A stretch of DNA of 33,335 bases from Candidatus Gastranaerophilales bacterium (GCA_944325815.1 CALVBV010000013.1:1-33335); one strand, 5' to 3'. Positions 14,565-22,854 are shown, numbered from the stretch's first letter. Program-made: numbers and translations. The notes: a model not told the origin generated them from the letters alone.

Positions 14565-15518
14565 TTATAAGGATAACAAGCTTTCTGTCAATAAATATCC
14601 GCAGATTTCTTTTTCAAGACGGATGTTGAACAGGCTGTTAATCTCTTTTATAAAGTAGCATGGACTTGTGACATTAACTTCAATAATCTTTCCGTTGATT
14701 ACATCTAAACCAGCCATCGGGATTCCCATAGAATTTAATTTTTTTGCAACCTGAGAAAAGTTGCAGTGTTCTTCAGGAGTAAGGTCAGCTTTTGTTATGT
14801 AATTATCATTATGCGTATTAAATTTAAAGTCATCATTTGTCGGAAGTTTTTTTATGCAGTATGGAAGCACTCTGTCACCGAGAGTAAGTACTCTTTTATC
14901 GCCGTTTTTTACTTCCGGAATAAAATGCTGTACCATGACAAGAGTTGTTTCATTATTTGTCATCGTATTAATTATTGTTCTGGTATTAGGGTCTCCTTCA
15001 TAGAGATACATTACGCCTGAGCCAAAACAGCGATTGAGAGGTTTAAGAACAATTTCTTTATTAAAACTTAAAAATTCTTCTATATCTTTTAATGAAGAGG
15101 TTACAATATTGTCGCTCATTAAGTCTTTAAAATAAACGCTGTGCAGTTTTTCATTAAAATCTCTAATTGCCCGGGGGGAATTGATTACACGCGGAACATT
15201 TACAAAATCAAATATATAGGTTGCATTAATATAATCAATATCAACCGGCGGATCCGGACGGAACATGACCAGGTCGAAGCTGTTGATTTCTTTTGAAATA
15301 GGTATATCCTTATAAAATATATTATCGTCTGACAAAAATGTCTCATAGCATTTCGTAAATGCAGTATCGCCTCTTAGAGAAAGATTTTGTATAGTTGTTA
15401 TGTATACATCTTTTTTTCTTTCCAAAAATTCTTTTATAAGCCAAAAATTAGTAACAAGCCGGTTAAATTCAAAATATTTAAGCTCAATTTTATCAATAAT
15501 AAACAAAATTTTTTTCAT
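14565..15518 (-). CDS. gshB: Glutathione synthetase-like ATP-grasp ligase
   Basis: A 317-residue protein of the prokaryotic GshB family, which joins gamma-glutamylcysteine and glycine using ATP. Visible motifs: MFRPDPPVDIDYINATYI near residue 85, INSPRAIRDFNEKL, the ATP-grasp core VLKPLNRCFGSGVMYL, VQHFIPEVKNGDKRV, and MAGLDVINGKIIEVNVTSP with the Mg-binding E-x-N. The CFGSG replaces the common GGxG glycine loop partly (GGRG/GGEG in typical GshB), a modest deviation. No gshA is in the window, so the substrate should be confirmed. AGGGG is the ribosome binding site; it has its own promoter, divergent from the phosphoesterase. Confidence 0.85.
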   Translation of the reverse strand: MKKILFIIDKIELKYFEFNRLVTNFWLIKEFLERKKDVYITTIQNLSLRGDTAFTKCYETFLSDDNIFYKDIPISKEINSFDLVMFRPDPPVDIDYINATYIFDFVNVPRVINSPRAIRDFNEKLHSVYFKDLMSDNIVTSSLKDIEEFLSFNKEIVLKPLNRCFGSGVMYLYEGDPNTRTIINTMTNNETTLVMVQHFIPEVKNGDKRVLTLGDRVLPYCIKKLPTNDDFKFNTHNDNYITKADLTPEEHCNFSQVAKKLNSMGIPMAGLDVINGKIIEVNVTSPCYFIKEINSLFNIRLEKEICGYLLTESLLSL

Positions 15519-15539
15519 AAAAAACCCCTCACAAAGCCT

Positions 15540-15568
15540 ATACTAGCACTAAGAAATTCTATATACAA
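15540..15568 (-). promoter_or_regulatory. gshB promoter
   Basis: On the minus strand TTGTAT (15568-15563), 17 bp, TAGTAT (15545-15540), with TGC before the -10 box forming an extended -10. It lies 22 bp before the gshB ATG and overlaps the divergent plus-strand promoter region. Confidence 0.55.
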
Positions 15569-15569
15569 G

Positions 15570-15599
15570 TTGACTTGATTGGTATAAATGAATTATGAT
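15570..15599 (+). promoter_or_regulatory. Promoter of the phosphoesterase operon
   Basis: TTGACT (15570-15575), 18 bp, TATGAT (15594-15599). Alternatively TGGTATAAA (15580-15588) can serve as an extended -10. The ATG at 15612 is close, so the leader would be short; AAAAGG (15602-15607) is the ribosome binding site. Confidence 0.55.
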
Positions 15600-15611
15600 T
15601 AAAAAGGCTTT

Positions 15612-16598
15612 ATGAAAAGATATAAAAAAGATAAAAAGGAGAGTTTTTTCTCAAAAATCATTAATTCCGTCCTGACTGTATTGATAGCCTGCGCAATCGG
15701 TACGCAGGTGTGTAATGCAACAAACAACAATCTCAGAATAGCCCAAGTGAGTGATGCTCATTTTTCTTCTTTTGAGGAAAATACTTCTTATAAATTTTTA
15801 AAAAAATCAGGAGATTTATTAAATGATGTTATTTTTCAGCTAAATACCTCAGGGCCTTATGATTTTGTAATGTTTACAGGCGATTTGGTTAATAAGCCTA
15901 AGGTCAGTGAACTGGAAAAATTTATATCATACGCAAATAAACTCCTGTATCCCTGGTACGCAATTGACGGAAATCATGATATCAGTATTGACGGCCCTCT
16001 AACAAAGGCGAAATTTTTAGAGGTTTTGGGCAATTATAATGACAATATGAAGCAGAAAAATCTTTATTATGCCTTTACTCCTAAAAAGGGGTTCAGGGTT
16101 ATCTGCCTGGATTCTATTATAGATTATAAGCTTACATCTAACGGCGAAATCTCAAATGAACAATTTTTGTGGCTTAAGGAGGAGTTGGATAAGCATAAAA
16201 AGGATGTAATAGTTTTATGCTCGCATGTTCCGCTCGTGGAACCTTATAATAGTTCGAATCACAAGTTATTAAATGATTACGAACTCTGCAGGCTTATTAA
16301 GAACCATGAAAATCCGGTAGTTGTTTTGCAGGGGCATTACCATGCTGCAAAGATAAAAGAACAGGATAATCTTCTTGTTATATCCTGCCCTTCTCTTGTT
16401 ACTTACCCGAATGCATTTCGCGTTATTAATATAAACTCTCATAAAAATAAAGTTTTAGTAGATGTATATTTAAAAGAAACAAATTTAAAGGATATACAGT
16501 CGCGTTCAAAACTTCGGCTGATGGGGTCAGAAAGGCTTTACGGTGAAGAGGGCGACAGAAATGCAAGTTTTGAATTAGAATTTAGTAAGAAGGATTAA
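15612..16598 (+). CDS. Exported calcineurin-like metallophosphoesterase
   Basis: A 328-residue protein. Lys-rich N-terminus (1-10), hydrophobic segment 16-35 and CNA-TNN suggest a signal peptide or anchor, so it acts outside the cytoplasm. The metal-binding motifs of the family occur in order: D48-x-H50 (VSDAH), GDLVN (90-94), GNHD (120-123), SHVP, and GHYHAAK. This order resembles the CpdA/Icc-type phosphodiesterases, but the substrate cannot be told from sequence. It lies 4 bp before the MBL-fold gene and its end carries that gene's AAGGA ribosome binding site, so they are co-translated. Confidence 0.9.
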   Translation: MKRYKKDKKESFFSKIINSVLTVLIACAIGTQVCNATNNNLRIAQVSDAHFSSFEENTSYKFLKKSGDLLNDVIFQLNTSGPYDFVMFTGDLVNKPKVSELEKFISYANKLLYPWYAIDGNHDISIDGPLTKAKFLEVLGNYNDNMKQKNLYYAFTPKKGFRVICLDSIIDYKLTSNGEISNEQFLWLKEELDKHKKDVIVLCSHVPLVEPYNSSNHKLLNDYELCRLIKNHENPVVVLQGHYHAAKIKEQDNLLVISCPSLVTYPNAFRVININSHKNKVLVDVYLKETNLKDIQSRSKLRLMGSERLYGEEGDRNASFELEFSKKD

Positions 16599-16602
16599 TG
16601 TT

Positions 16603-17538
16603 ATGGAAAATGATGAATTTAAAATAAAATTTAGAGGCGTGCGCGGGAGTTATCCTGTATCGCACAAAGATTTTTTGAAATACGGCGGTAACACTTCTTG
16701 CATAGAAGTCCGTGCGGGAGGGCATTTGATTATACTGGATGCCGGAACCGGTTTGATAAGTCTCGGAAACGAGCTTATGCACAAGTATATTGAATCAGGA
16801 ACTACAATTACTGACAGAACACCGGTAAGATGTACAATTCTTTTAAGCCATATTCATCTTGACCATATTCAAGGATTTCCGTTTTTTAGACCCTCTCATT
16901 TGTCCTCAACCAGAATGTGTATGCTGGGGGGTGTAAATTATAATGAGACTTTGGAAAAAGAATTGTCGAAAATCCTGTTTTCGAAGTCTTTTCCGCTTGA
17001 TTTAGGTGATATTGCTTCTGATTTAAGGATAATGGATATAAATGAAACAAATTATATTATTTTTAAAGCAGGTGAAGAGCTGCCTAAAATAGTAAGAGTT
17101 AATGAATTAAAAGAAGGTGATTATACTCCGGAGGATGTCGTTGTAACATGTTATAAGTCGTATGCACATCCACAGAACGGTGTGTTTATATATAAAATCG
17201 AGTATAAAGGTAAATCGCTGGTTTATGCTACAGATAAAGAAAGCTACCCGGGCGGAGATAAAAAGCTGGTTAAATTTGCCAAAGGGTGTGATTTGTTAAT
17301 CCACGATGCGCAGTATTCTACAGAAGATTATTTAAGTATATATGTCCCCAAACAGGGCTTCGGGCATTCAACATTTGAAATGGCGTTAGAAAGCAAACAG
17401 CAGATAGGCGCCAAAAAACTTGTATTTTTCCACTATGACCCGGGATACAATGATGATAAGCTGGATTTACTTGCGGATGAATATGCTTCGGAAGATGCTG
17501 TTTTTGCTTATGAAGGACTGGAAATGGATATTGCATGA
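16603..17538 (+). CDS. MBL-fold metallo-hydrolase (PhnP/cyclic-phosphodiesterase-like)
   Basis: A 311-residue metallo-beta-lactamase-fold protein without signal peptide. It starts KIKFRGVRGSYPVSHKDFLKYGGNTSCIEV, typical of the COG1235-type group, and has the zinc motif SHIHLDH (H83, H85, D87, H88), DAGTG at 46-50, YATDKE later as the metal-bridging Asp, and a GHST...FFHYDP end. Relatives include phosphoribosyl cyclic phosphodiesterase and predicted cyclic-nucleotide phosphodiesterases; the substrate is not certain. It is placed with a second phosphoesterase, which hints at a linked phosphate or nucleotide function. Its stop overlaps the next ATG (ATGA). Confidence 0.88.
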   Translation: MENDEFKIKFRGVRGSYPVSHKDFLKYGGNTSCIEVRAGGHLIILDAGTGLISLGNELMHKYIESGTTITDRTPVRCTILLSHIHLDHIQGFPFFRPSHLSSTRMCMLGGVNYNETLEKELSKILFSKSFPLDLGDIASDLRIMDINETNYIIFKAGEELPKIVRVNELKEGDYTPEDVVVTCYKSYAHPQNGVFIYKIEYKGKSLVYATDKESYPGGDKKLVKFAKGCDLLIHDAQYSTEDYLSIYVPKQGFGHSTFEMALESKQQIGAKKLVFFHYDPGYNDDKLDLLADEYASEDAVFAYEGLEMDIA

Positions 17539-18095
17539 AAAAAGTAGCAGTCTTATTTTTGTTAATTATAATGATATGCTGTTCGGGGTACAGAAAACCC
17601 TATAAGTATACTATTGATGCAGAAAAAGACGCCTTTTATCATAATAATGTCGGATTGAATTACCTAAAAGACAGAATATATTACGCAGCAATCCAGGAGT
17701 TTAAAATCGCAATAAGTCTTAGCCCGAATACCCAGGCAACTGCTATTTTCAAAAACAATCTGGGTGAAACATATATGTTTATTGGTTATCCTGATATGGC
17801 AAGAGTATGTTTTGAGGATGCTGTTACTCTGTACGGGTTAAATTTAAAGTATTATTTAAACCTTATGGACTGCTATAATACTCTGGGGATAACAAACAGC
17901 AAAATAAAAGAATATAAAAATTCCGAAAATCCTTATGATAAGATAAAGCTTGGCCTCTTGTATATTCAATCCGGAAGTACAAGGCAGGGAGTTATCATCT
18001 TGGATGAATTTTGCAATCAGGAACCGGATTTGATTATTACACCTGCGGTCAGGCAGTACTTGAAGGAAATTACATCCAAAATGCAGCCTATTTGA
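17535..18095 (+). CDS. Putative TPR lipoprotein
   Basis: A 186-residue protein with an N-terminal hydrophobic segment (MKKVAVLFLLIIMICCSGY); Cys15/16 may be lipidated, though the lipobox is not ideal. Two or more TPR units follow (FYHNNVGLNYLKDRIYYAAI, FKNNLGETYMFIGYPDMARV, LKYYLNLMDCYNTLGI). It is translationally coupled to the MBL-fold gene (4-bp overlap). Its 3' end overlaps the convergent hypothetical gene by 8 bp. The function is unknown; it probably acts as an envelope scaffold. Confidence 0.8.
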   Translation: MKKVAVLFLLIIMICCSGYRKPYKYTIDAEKDAFYHNNVGLNYLKDRIYYAAIQEFKIAISLSPNTQATAIFKNNLGETYMFIGYPDMARVCFEDAVTLYGLNLKYYLNLMDCYNTLGITNSKIKEYKNSENPYDKIKLGLLYIQSGSTRQGVIILDEFCNQEPDLIITPAVRQYLKEITSKMQPI

Positions 18096-18678
18096 AAAAT
18101 TTCATCATAGTCCTGTCGATGTGTTTATTTAAAGTCAGGGCTGTTTTTTGCGGTTCTTTATTTTGCAGTGCACTTGTGTTAATTATTTCAAATGCACGTT
18201 TTTCGTCACCGAGAATATTTGTAAGTGTTTCATAAAAAGTTATAATTACTTTGCGAAACTCAGCGTTTTTGTCAAACAATCCCTGGCTCATAATTCTTCG
18301 GGTCAGATTGGCCACAAATGTATAAGCTTTTAGATGAGCATTTTCTTCTTCCAGGTAATGATTTTCAAATCTTGTACCAAGGTTTCTTCTGCGTAATACG
18401 GCTAATTCTTCTCCTGAAAATAATCTGCGGTTTCCAAGTAAAAAAAGCCCCGGGTGTTCGGGCATTTTTGTGTATATAAAACTAATCACATCTGAATGAT
18501 TCGCTTCGTTCAGTGTTCTTTGCAAAGTCTTCCAGGTGTCTAAATCATTGCTTCCGTTATTGTCCAGCTGCATGGCAAGAAATGCAAACTGAAAACCATT
18601 GTCATCTTTGACATTATTTACTAATAAGTTTTTATAGCCGGTAAAATGTATTTTTGAATAATTATTATTGACTTTCAT
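18088..18678 (-). CDS. Hypothetical protein with 'IHFTGYKN' N-terminus
   Basis: A 196-residue protein with no signal peptide or membrane segment. The N-terminus MKVNNNYSKIHFTGYKNLLV has the F-x-G-Y-N/K pattern that I recall at the start of many otherwise unrelated proteins in gut Gastranaerophilales; this is from memory and unchecked. The rest is helical with charged residues (RRRNLGTRFENHYLEEENAH, AYTFVANLTRRIMSQGLFDK). No known family was recognised. It is transcribed alone, divergent from the MEMO-AMMECR1 gene. Its ribosome binding site is weak (AAAACAAAATATG). Confidence 0.65.
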   Translation of the reverse strand: MKVNNNYSKIHFTGYKNLLVNNVKDDNGFQFAFLAMQLDNNGSNDLDTWKTLQRTLNEANHSDVISFIYTKMPEHPGLFLLGNRRLFSGEELAVLRRRNLGTRFENHYLEEENAHLKAYTFVANLTRRIMSQGLFDKNAEFRKVIITFYETLTNILGDEKRAFEIINTSALQNKEPQKTALTLNKHIDRTMMKFFK

Positions 18679-18707
18679 ATTTTGTTTAAAACCGCTAAAA
18701 AAAAATT

Positions 18708-18736
18708 TTGCTATTAAAAATAAAATATCTTATAAT
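18708..18736 (+). promoter_or_regulatory. Promoter of the MEMO-AMMECR1 gene
   Basis: TTGCTA (18708-18713), 17 bp, perfect TATAAT (18731-18736). The ATG is at 18743, the expected +1 position, and there is no ribosome binding site, so the transcript is probably leaderless. Confidence 0.65.
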
Positions 18737-18742
18737 AAATTT

Positions 18743-20116
18743 ATGAATAAAAAGGCAGAGTACGCAGGAACATTTTATCCGGAAAATCCGGAAGAATTAA
18801 ATTGTCTGTTAGATTCTTTTAAGCAGGAAATAAAAATAGATTATAGAAGCAAAGCTATAATAGTTCCGCACGCAGGATACATTTATTCAGGACACTCTGC
18901 AATGGCAGGTTTTCAGTATCTGGAACCGAGTGAAAATATTTTTATAATTGCCCCTTCGCATCATGAAAATTTTAATAATATAGCGCTTCCGGAGTATACT
19001 TTTTTTGAAACTCCGTTAGGAAATCTGGAGGTCAATAACCGGCTTATTTCAGAAATTACAGAAAAGTTTCCATGTATTATTGCGGATGAAGTTTTTGATA
19101 AAGAACATTCAATAGAAGTACAGCTTCCCTTTATTCAGAATCTTTTTTTTCCGCAGAGACAAAGTGCGGTAGATTTTGTTAAAAATTTAAAAAAAATAGG
19201 CCGGAAGATAAGGATAGTGCCGATTCTTGTCGGAAACTGCGATTACAGGCTTATTTCCGATTTGATTTCAACCTATTGGGAGACTTCTTCTTTTGTAATC
19301 TCTTCTGATTTGAGTCATTATTATCCAATTCAGGAGTGCCGTCAGATTGACACTTATACGGCAACGATAATAGAGACCGGCAGAATAGAGTTTTTGCAGC
19401 CGCAGCAGGCATGCGGAATTACCGGCATTAAAGGTCTGGTTGATTTTGCTAATAACAATGAATGCTCTATGATTAGGGCTGAAATGTATAACTCCGGAGA
19501 TATTTCTAATGAAAAGGATAAAGTTGTAGGATACGGTTCGTGGTTTTTGTATACAGATACAAAAAACGATTTTATAGAAAGGTATTATTCAAGATATGTA
19601 ATTGATATTGCGAGACAGAGTATCATATCATCCATAAATCAGGAAGAGTTTATACCAAAAGGGATTCCGCCGGTAATGACACAGTATGGTGCATCTTTTG
19701 TAACACTGAAACTAAAAGGTGTATTAAGAGGGTGCATAGGTTCAGTATATCCTACAAAACCTCTTATACTGGATATAATAGATAATGCAAAAAATGCCGC
19801 ATTTCAGGATCCGAGATTTGAGCCTCTGACAGTAGACGAATTAGAGGATTTAGAGGTTTCGGTATCAATACTGTCAGCAATTGAGAGAATTAATTTTAAA
19901 GACGAGAGAGATTTGTTATCCAAAATTTATCCTTACGGGATTATACTGGCAGACAGGGATAAGCGTGCGGTATATCTTCCGGTTGTTTGGGAACAGCTGC
20001 CGGATAGAGAAATTTTCCTCAATTCTCTTAAGGAAAAAGCCGGACTTCCGCCGAATTATTTCTCAAAATCTCTTGAAGCTTATAAATTTAACGCTTTGTA
20101 CATTAGTGAAGATTAA
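18743..20116 (+). CDS. MEMO-AMMECR1 fusion (AmmeMemoRadiSam system proteins B and A)
   Basis: A 457-residue fusion starting at MNKKAEYAGTFYPENPEEL. Residues 1 to about 272 are a MEMO1 domain (VPHAGYIYSGHSAMAGF, PSHHENF, EHSIEVQLPFIQ, ISSDLSHYYP, AGITG-like ACGITGIK), with His43, His73/74, His122 and His192 in the metal-site positions. Residues about 283-457 are AMMECR1 (LRGCIGSVYPTKPL, DPRFEPLTVDELEDLEVSVSILS). In the AmmeMemoRadiSam group these domains occur with a radical SAM enzyme; the process is unknown. No radical SAM gene is in the window. The start at 18743 was chosen over an upstream frame that runs into the divergent gene. It converges on galE with a 14-bp overlap. Confidence 0.93.
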   Translation: MNKKAEYAGTFYPENPEELNCLLDSFKQEIKIDYRSKAIIVPHAGYIYSGHSAMAGFQYLEPSENIFIIAPSHHENFNNIALPEYTFFETPLGNLEVNNRLISEITEKFPCIIADEVFDKEHSIEVQLPFIQNLFFPQRQSAVDFVKNLKKIGRKIRIVPILVGNCDYRLISDLISTYWETSSFVISSDLSHYYPIQECRQIDTYTATIIETGRIEFLQPQQACGITGIKGLVDFANNNECSMIRAEMYNSGDISNEKDKVVGYGSWFLYTDTKNDFIERYYSRYVIDIARQSIISSINQEEFIPKGIPPVMTQYGASFVTLKLKGVLRGCIGSVYPTKPLILDIIDNAKNAAFQDPRFEPLTVDELEDLEVSVSILSAIERINFKDERDLLSKIYPYGIILADRDKRAVYLPVVWEQLPDREIFLNSLKEKAGLPPNYFSKSLEAYKFNALYISED

Positions 20117-21083
20117 ATTTTTCGTACTCATAAGCGGTTTTTATGCTATATTCCAAATCTTTTTCAGGAATCCAGTGAAGAATTTTATTTGCCTTGGTGT
20201 TGTCAGCTATAAGAACTGCAGGGTCGCCGGCGCGTCTGGGGCAGATTTCTATAGGAATATTTTCTCCTTTTATTCTTTCGCAAATAGTGAATACTTCTTT
20301 GACGCTGTTTCCGGTATTTGTTCCAAGATTAAAATAATTTGTCTCTCCGCCAAGGTTTAAATATTCAAGTGCTTTTATGTGTGCTTCTGCTAAATCTTCT
20401 ACATTAATATAGTCTCTTATACAGGTTCCGTCTTTTGTATCATAGTCATTGCCGAACATTTTAAAGGTCCTCTCTTTTTCTGCTTTTAAAATATTCGGTA
20501 TAAGATGTGTTTCAGGCTCATGCCACTCTCCGATTCGGCTGTCTGAGCTTGCGCCGGAGGCATTAAAGTATCTGAGCCTTACTGATTTTAACCCGTAAGC
20601 TTTATCATAATCATCCATTATTTTTTCAATCATAAGTTTAGTATTGCCGTATGGATTAATAGGGTTTTGGGGATGGTTTTCATCAATCGGAGAATATTGA
20701 GGTTCTCCGTATGTCGCAGCGGTTGATGAAAAAACAATCTTTTTTACTCCAAATTCAAGCATTGCATTTAAAAGATTTAATGTTCCGTAAACATTGTTGT
20801 AGTAATACTTTTGCGGATTTACTACACTCTCTGCAACTTGAGAATATCCTGCAAAGTGAACAACAGAGTTAATTTTGTTGACAAGAAAAACGCCTCTTAT
20901 TTCGTCTAAATTTTTAAGATTGCCTTTTATGAATTTTAGATTTCCGTAGTCTTTTAAAACGTTAATGGTCTCTTGATGTCCAAGCTCGAGGCTGTCAAAA
21001 ACAATAACATTTTCACCTTTTTCAAGAAGAGCCTTAACAAGATGGCTTCCTATGTATCCTGCGCCTCCTGTAACTAAAATCAT
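20103..21083 (-). CDS. galE: UDP-glucose 4-epimerase
   Basis: A 326-residue short-chain dehydrogenase-fold enzyme that interconverts UDP-glucose and UDP-galactose with bound NAD. The GGAGYIG NAD motif is at 6-12, the catalytic Ser/Thr at SSTAATYG (119-126), and YxxxK at Y145-K149 (YGNTK). YFNASGA, RDYINVEDLAEAH and PRRAGDPAVLIAD are GalE signatures. It supplies sugars for surface polysaccharides. Its start overlaps the recF stop by 4 bp, so the two are translationally coupled, an uncommon pairing. Other UDP-hexuronate epimerase specificity is possible but less likely. Confidence 0.94.
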   Translation of the reverse strand: MILVTGGAGYIGSHLVKALLEKGENVIVFDSLELGHQETINVLKDYGNLKFIKGNLKNLDEIRGVFLVNKINSVVHFAGYSQVAESVVNPQKYYYNNVYGTLNLLNAMLEFGVKKIVFSSTAATYGEPQYSPIDENHPQNPINPYGNTKLMIEKIMDDYDKAYGLKSVRLRYFNASGASSDSRIGEWHEPETHLIPNILKAEKERTFKMFGNDYDTKDGTCIRDYINVEDLAEAHIKALEYLNLGGETNYFNLGTNTGNSVKEVFTICERIKGENIPIEICPRRAGDPAVLIADNTKANKILHWIPEKDLEYSIKTAYEYEKFNLH

Positions 21084-22159
21084 ATAACCATTCCTTTCTC
21101 TATATTATATATTTTAACATCTTTTAAAAATTTTTCTTCAAAAAGAATAGTATCAACTGAAGTTATTATGGTTTGAACGCCGTCGTCAATGGATTTTAGA
21201 AGATAATTTTGTCTTGTTTCATCAAGTTCTGCCAGAACATCATCAAGCAGAAGTATCGGAGAATATCCTGTTTTTTCTTTTATAATCTCAAGTTCGGAAA
21301 GTTTAAGCGCAAGAACAAGTGTTCTCTGCTGGCCTTGTGATGCAAACTTAACGGCATCAATACCGTTGATTTTAAATTCAATATCGTCTCTGTGCGGGCC
21401 GGTGCAGGATTGACGACGAGCTATTTCTTCGCCGCGCCTTTTTGACAATTCATTTCTTAGATAAATGCTGATATTTTCAATTTCATCCTCCGGGCAAGTG
21501 TAATTTAAGCTGAACTCTTCTTTGGAACTTATGGTAAGATGTTTTTGTACTGCGATTTTTTCTATTTCTTTAAGGAATTTTTTCCTAAGAAATATGATGT
21601 TAGCGCCTGTTATAACAAGCTGTTCATTATAGATATCCAGCAAAGATTCATCAAGAAATTCGCATTTAAGAAGATTATTTTTTTGTATACGAATTTTATC
21701 ATATTTGGACAATCTTTCATCATAGGCAGGATATATCTGTGAGATTGCTCTATCGAGCCAGTCTCTTCTGTCCTGCGGGCTTCCTCTGAGTAGAAGAAGG
21801 TCTTTCGTGCAGAAAAGTACTGTTTTTATTATCTGCCGGAAATCACGGGGAGAGGTTTTTACTTTATTAACCTTTAGCTCTCTTTTTTTCTCTGAATTAT
21901 AAGAAAAATCAAGTTCTATATCCGTGTTATTTTTTTCAACAATGGCATTTATTTCAAACTTATTTTCTCCGAATTTTAGCAAATCGCTGATAATGCCGGT
22001 TCTTGGGCTTTTTAGGTCTGATAAAAAATAAATACTCTCCAGGATATTTGTTTTGCCCTGCGCATTTTTGCCAATAATAAGTGTTTTTTGGGTATCAAAA
22101 TTTAATATGGTATCAGTGCAGTTTCTGTAGTTTTTTAGCCCGAGTTTAGTAATTTTCAT
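21080..22159 (-). CDS. recF: DNA replication and repair protein RecF
   Basis: A 359-residue SMC-like ATPase. Walker A GKNAQGKTN is at 30-38, QGQQRTLVLALKLSE is the ABC signature region, and LLLDDVLAELDETRQ (about 307-321) is Walker B/D-loop. RecF with RecO and RecR loads RecA at gapped DNA. It is usually beside dnaN/gyrB; here it is followed by galE. An extended -10 box (TGATATACT) ends 6 bp before the ATG, and no ribosome binding site is present, so translation is probably leaderless. Confidence 0.96.
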   Translation of the reverse strand: MKITKLGLKNYRNCTDTILNFDTQKTLIIGKNAQGKTNILESIYFLSDLKSPRTGIISDLLKFGENKFEINAIVEKNNTDIELDFSYNSEKKRELKVNKVKTSPRDFRQIIKTVLFCTKDLLLLRGSPQDRRDWLDRAISQIYPAYDERLSKYDKIRIQKNNLLKCEFLDESLLDIYNEQLVITGANIIFLRKKFLKEIEKIAVQKHLTISSKEEFSLNYTCPEDEIENISIYLRNELSKRRGEEIARRQSCTGPHRDDIEFKINGIDAVKFASQGQQRTLVLALKLSELEIIKEKTGYSPILLLDDVLAELDETRQNYLLKSIDDGVQTIITSVDTILFEEKFLKDVKIYNIEKGMVI

Positions 22160-22165
22160 ATTTTT

Positions 22166-22174
22166 AGTATATCA
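22166..22174 (-). promoter_or_regulatory. Extended -10 promoter of recF
   Basis: Minus-strand TGATATACT followed by AAAAAT and the ATG (22159). The spacing puts the start of transcription on or next to the A of the ATG. The -35 region is poor, as is usual for extended -10 promoters. Confidence 0.5.
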
Positions 22175-22290
22175 CAACTTATAATTTTACAGATTATAGA
22201 AATTGGCTTGGTGGTTATCAGGTTTAGGGTTATGAAAAATTTTACAATCCATTATCTTATAGTTAACAAAATTAAAAATGAGGTATATAT

Positions 22291-22854
22291 ATGAAACAAA
22301 TAGTTCCAGAAAAAAGTTCAGAAAAAGTTGCTAAGTTCCTGAAAAAAAATTCTCTGCATAAACGAGATTTTGCAGAAATGATAGGTGTAACTCTTTCTTA
22401 TGTATATAATTTAATCGATGAAACAGTTCCGTTTTCAACACGAGGTACAACTATAGAGCGCATAGCAACAGTAATGGATATTCAGCCGGAGGAGTTTGCT
22501 GAATATAGAATCCCGCAAGAGCCGGTTTTGGTTGATGAGTCTGTAGAGATATTGAAAGAATATATTAAAGATAACAAACTCTCAGTGGTGTCATTTTTAA
22601 AGGCTTTCCCAAGGAAAAAAAGAATTGATATAGTTGATATTTTAAGAGGGGCTCTTCCTGTTCCAATAGACTATAAAGAGTTGAAACTCATCGGTACAAC
22701 GTTAAATATGCCAGAAGAAGAAATTTACAGTATGTGGGAAGGCCGTATGAGGCAGGTGCTTGAATCTGCCGGCATGAATATATATTCAAATTCTGCTCTT
22801 ATTACATCAATGTTTGATTGTGCAAGAGATTATGTATTTAATGAAAAAAAATAA
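22291..22854 (+). CDS. XRE-like helix-turn-helix regulator
   Basis: A 187-residue cytoplasmic protein. Residues about 11-63 look like an XRE/Cro-type HTH (KVAKFLKKNSLHKRDFAEMIGVTLSYVYNLIDE...TTIERIATVMDI...EEF). A second similar helical unit appears at about 84-138 (LKEYIKDNKLSVVSFLKAFP...YKELKLIGTTLNMPEEEI), as if the HTH fold were duplicated. It has no ligand or sensor domain that I can name. GAGG is the ribosome binding site. A terminator follows at once, so it is a single-gene unit. Its targets are unknown. Confidence 0.8.
   Translation: MKQIVPEKSSEKVAKFLKKNSLHKRDFAEMIGVTLSYVYNLIDETVPFSTRGTTIERIATVMDIQPEEFAEYRIPQEPVLVDESVEILKEYIKDNKLSVVSFLKAFPRKKRIDIVDILRGALPVPIDYKELKLIGTTLNMPEEEIYSMWEGRMRQVLESAGMNIYSNSALITSMFDCARDYVFNEKK

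Noticed and set aside
18668-18742. Longer start of the MEMO-AMMECR1 protein
   Set aside because: The extra frame overlaps the divergent gene and the promoter boxes, and the MEMO domain begins right after the ATG at 18743.
21080-22290. Replication origin near recF
   Set aside because: No dnaA, dnaN or gyrB is adjacent and no DnaA-box cluster was seen; recF is coupled to galE instead.
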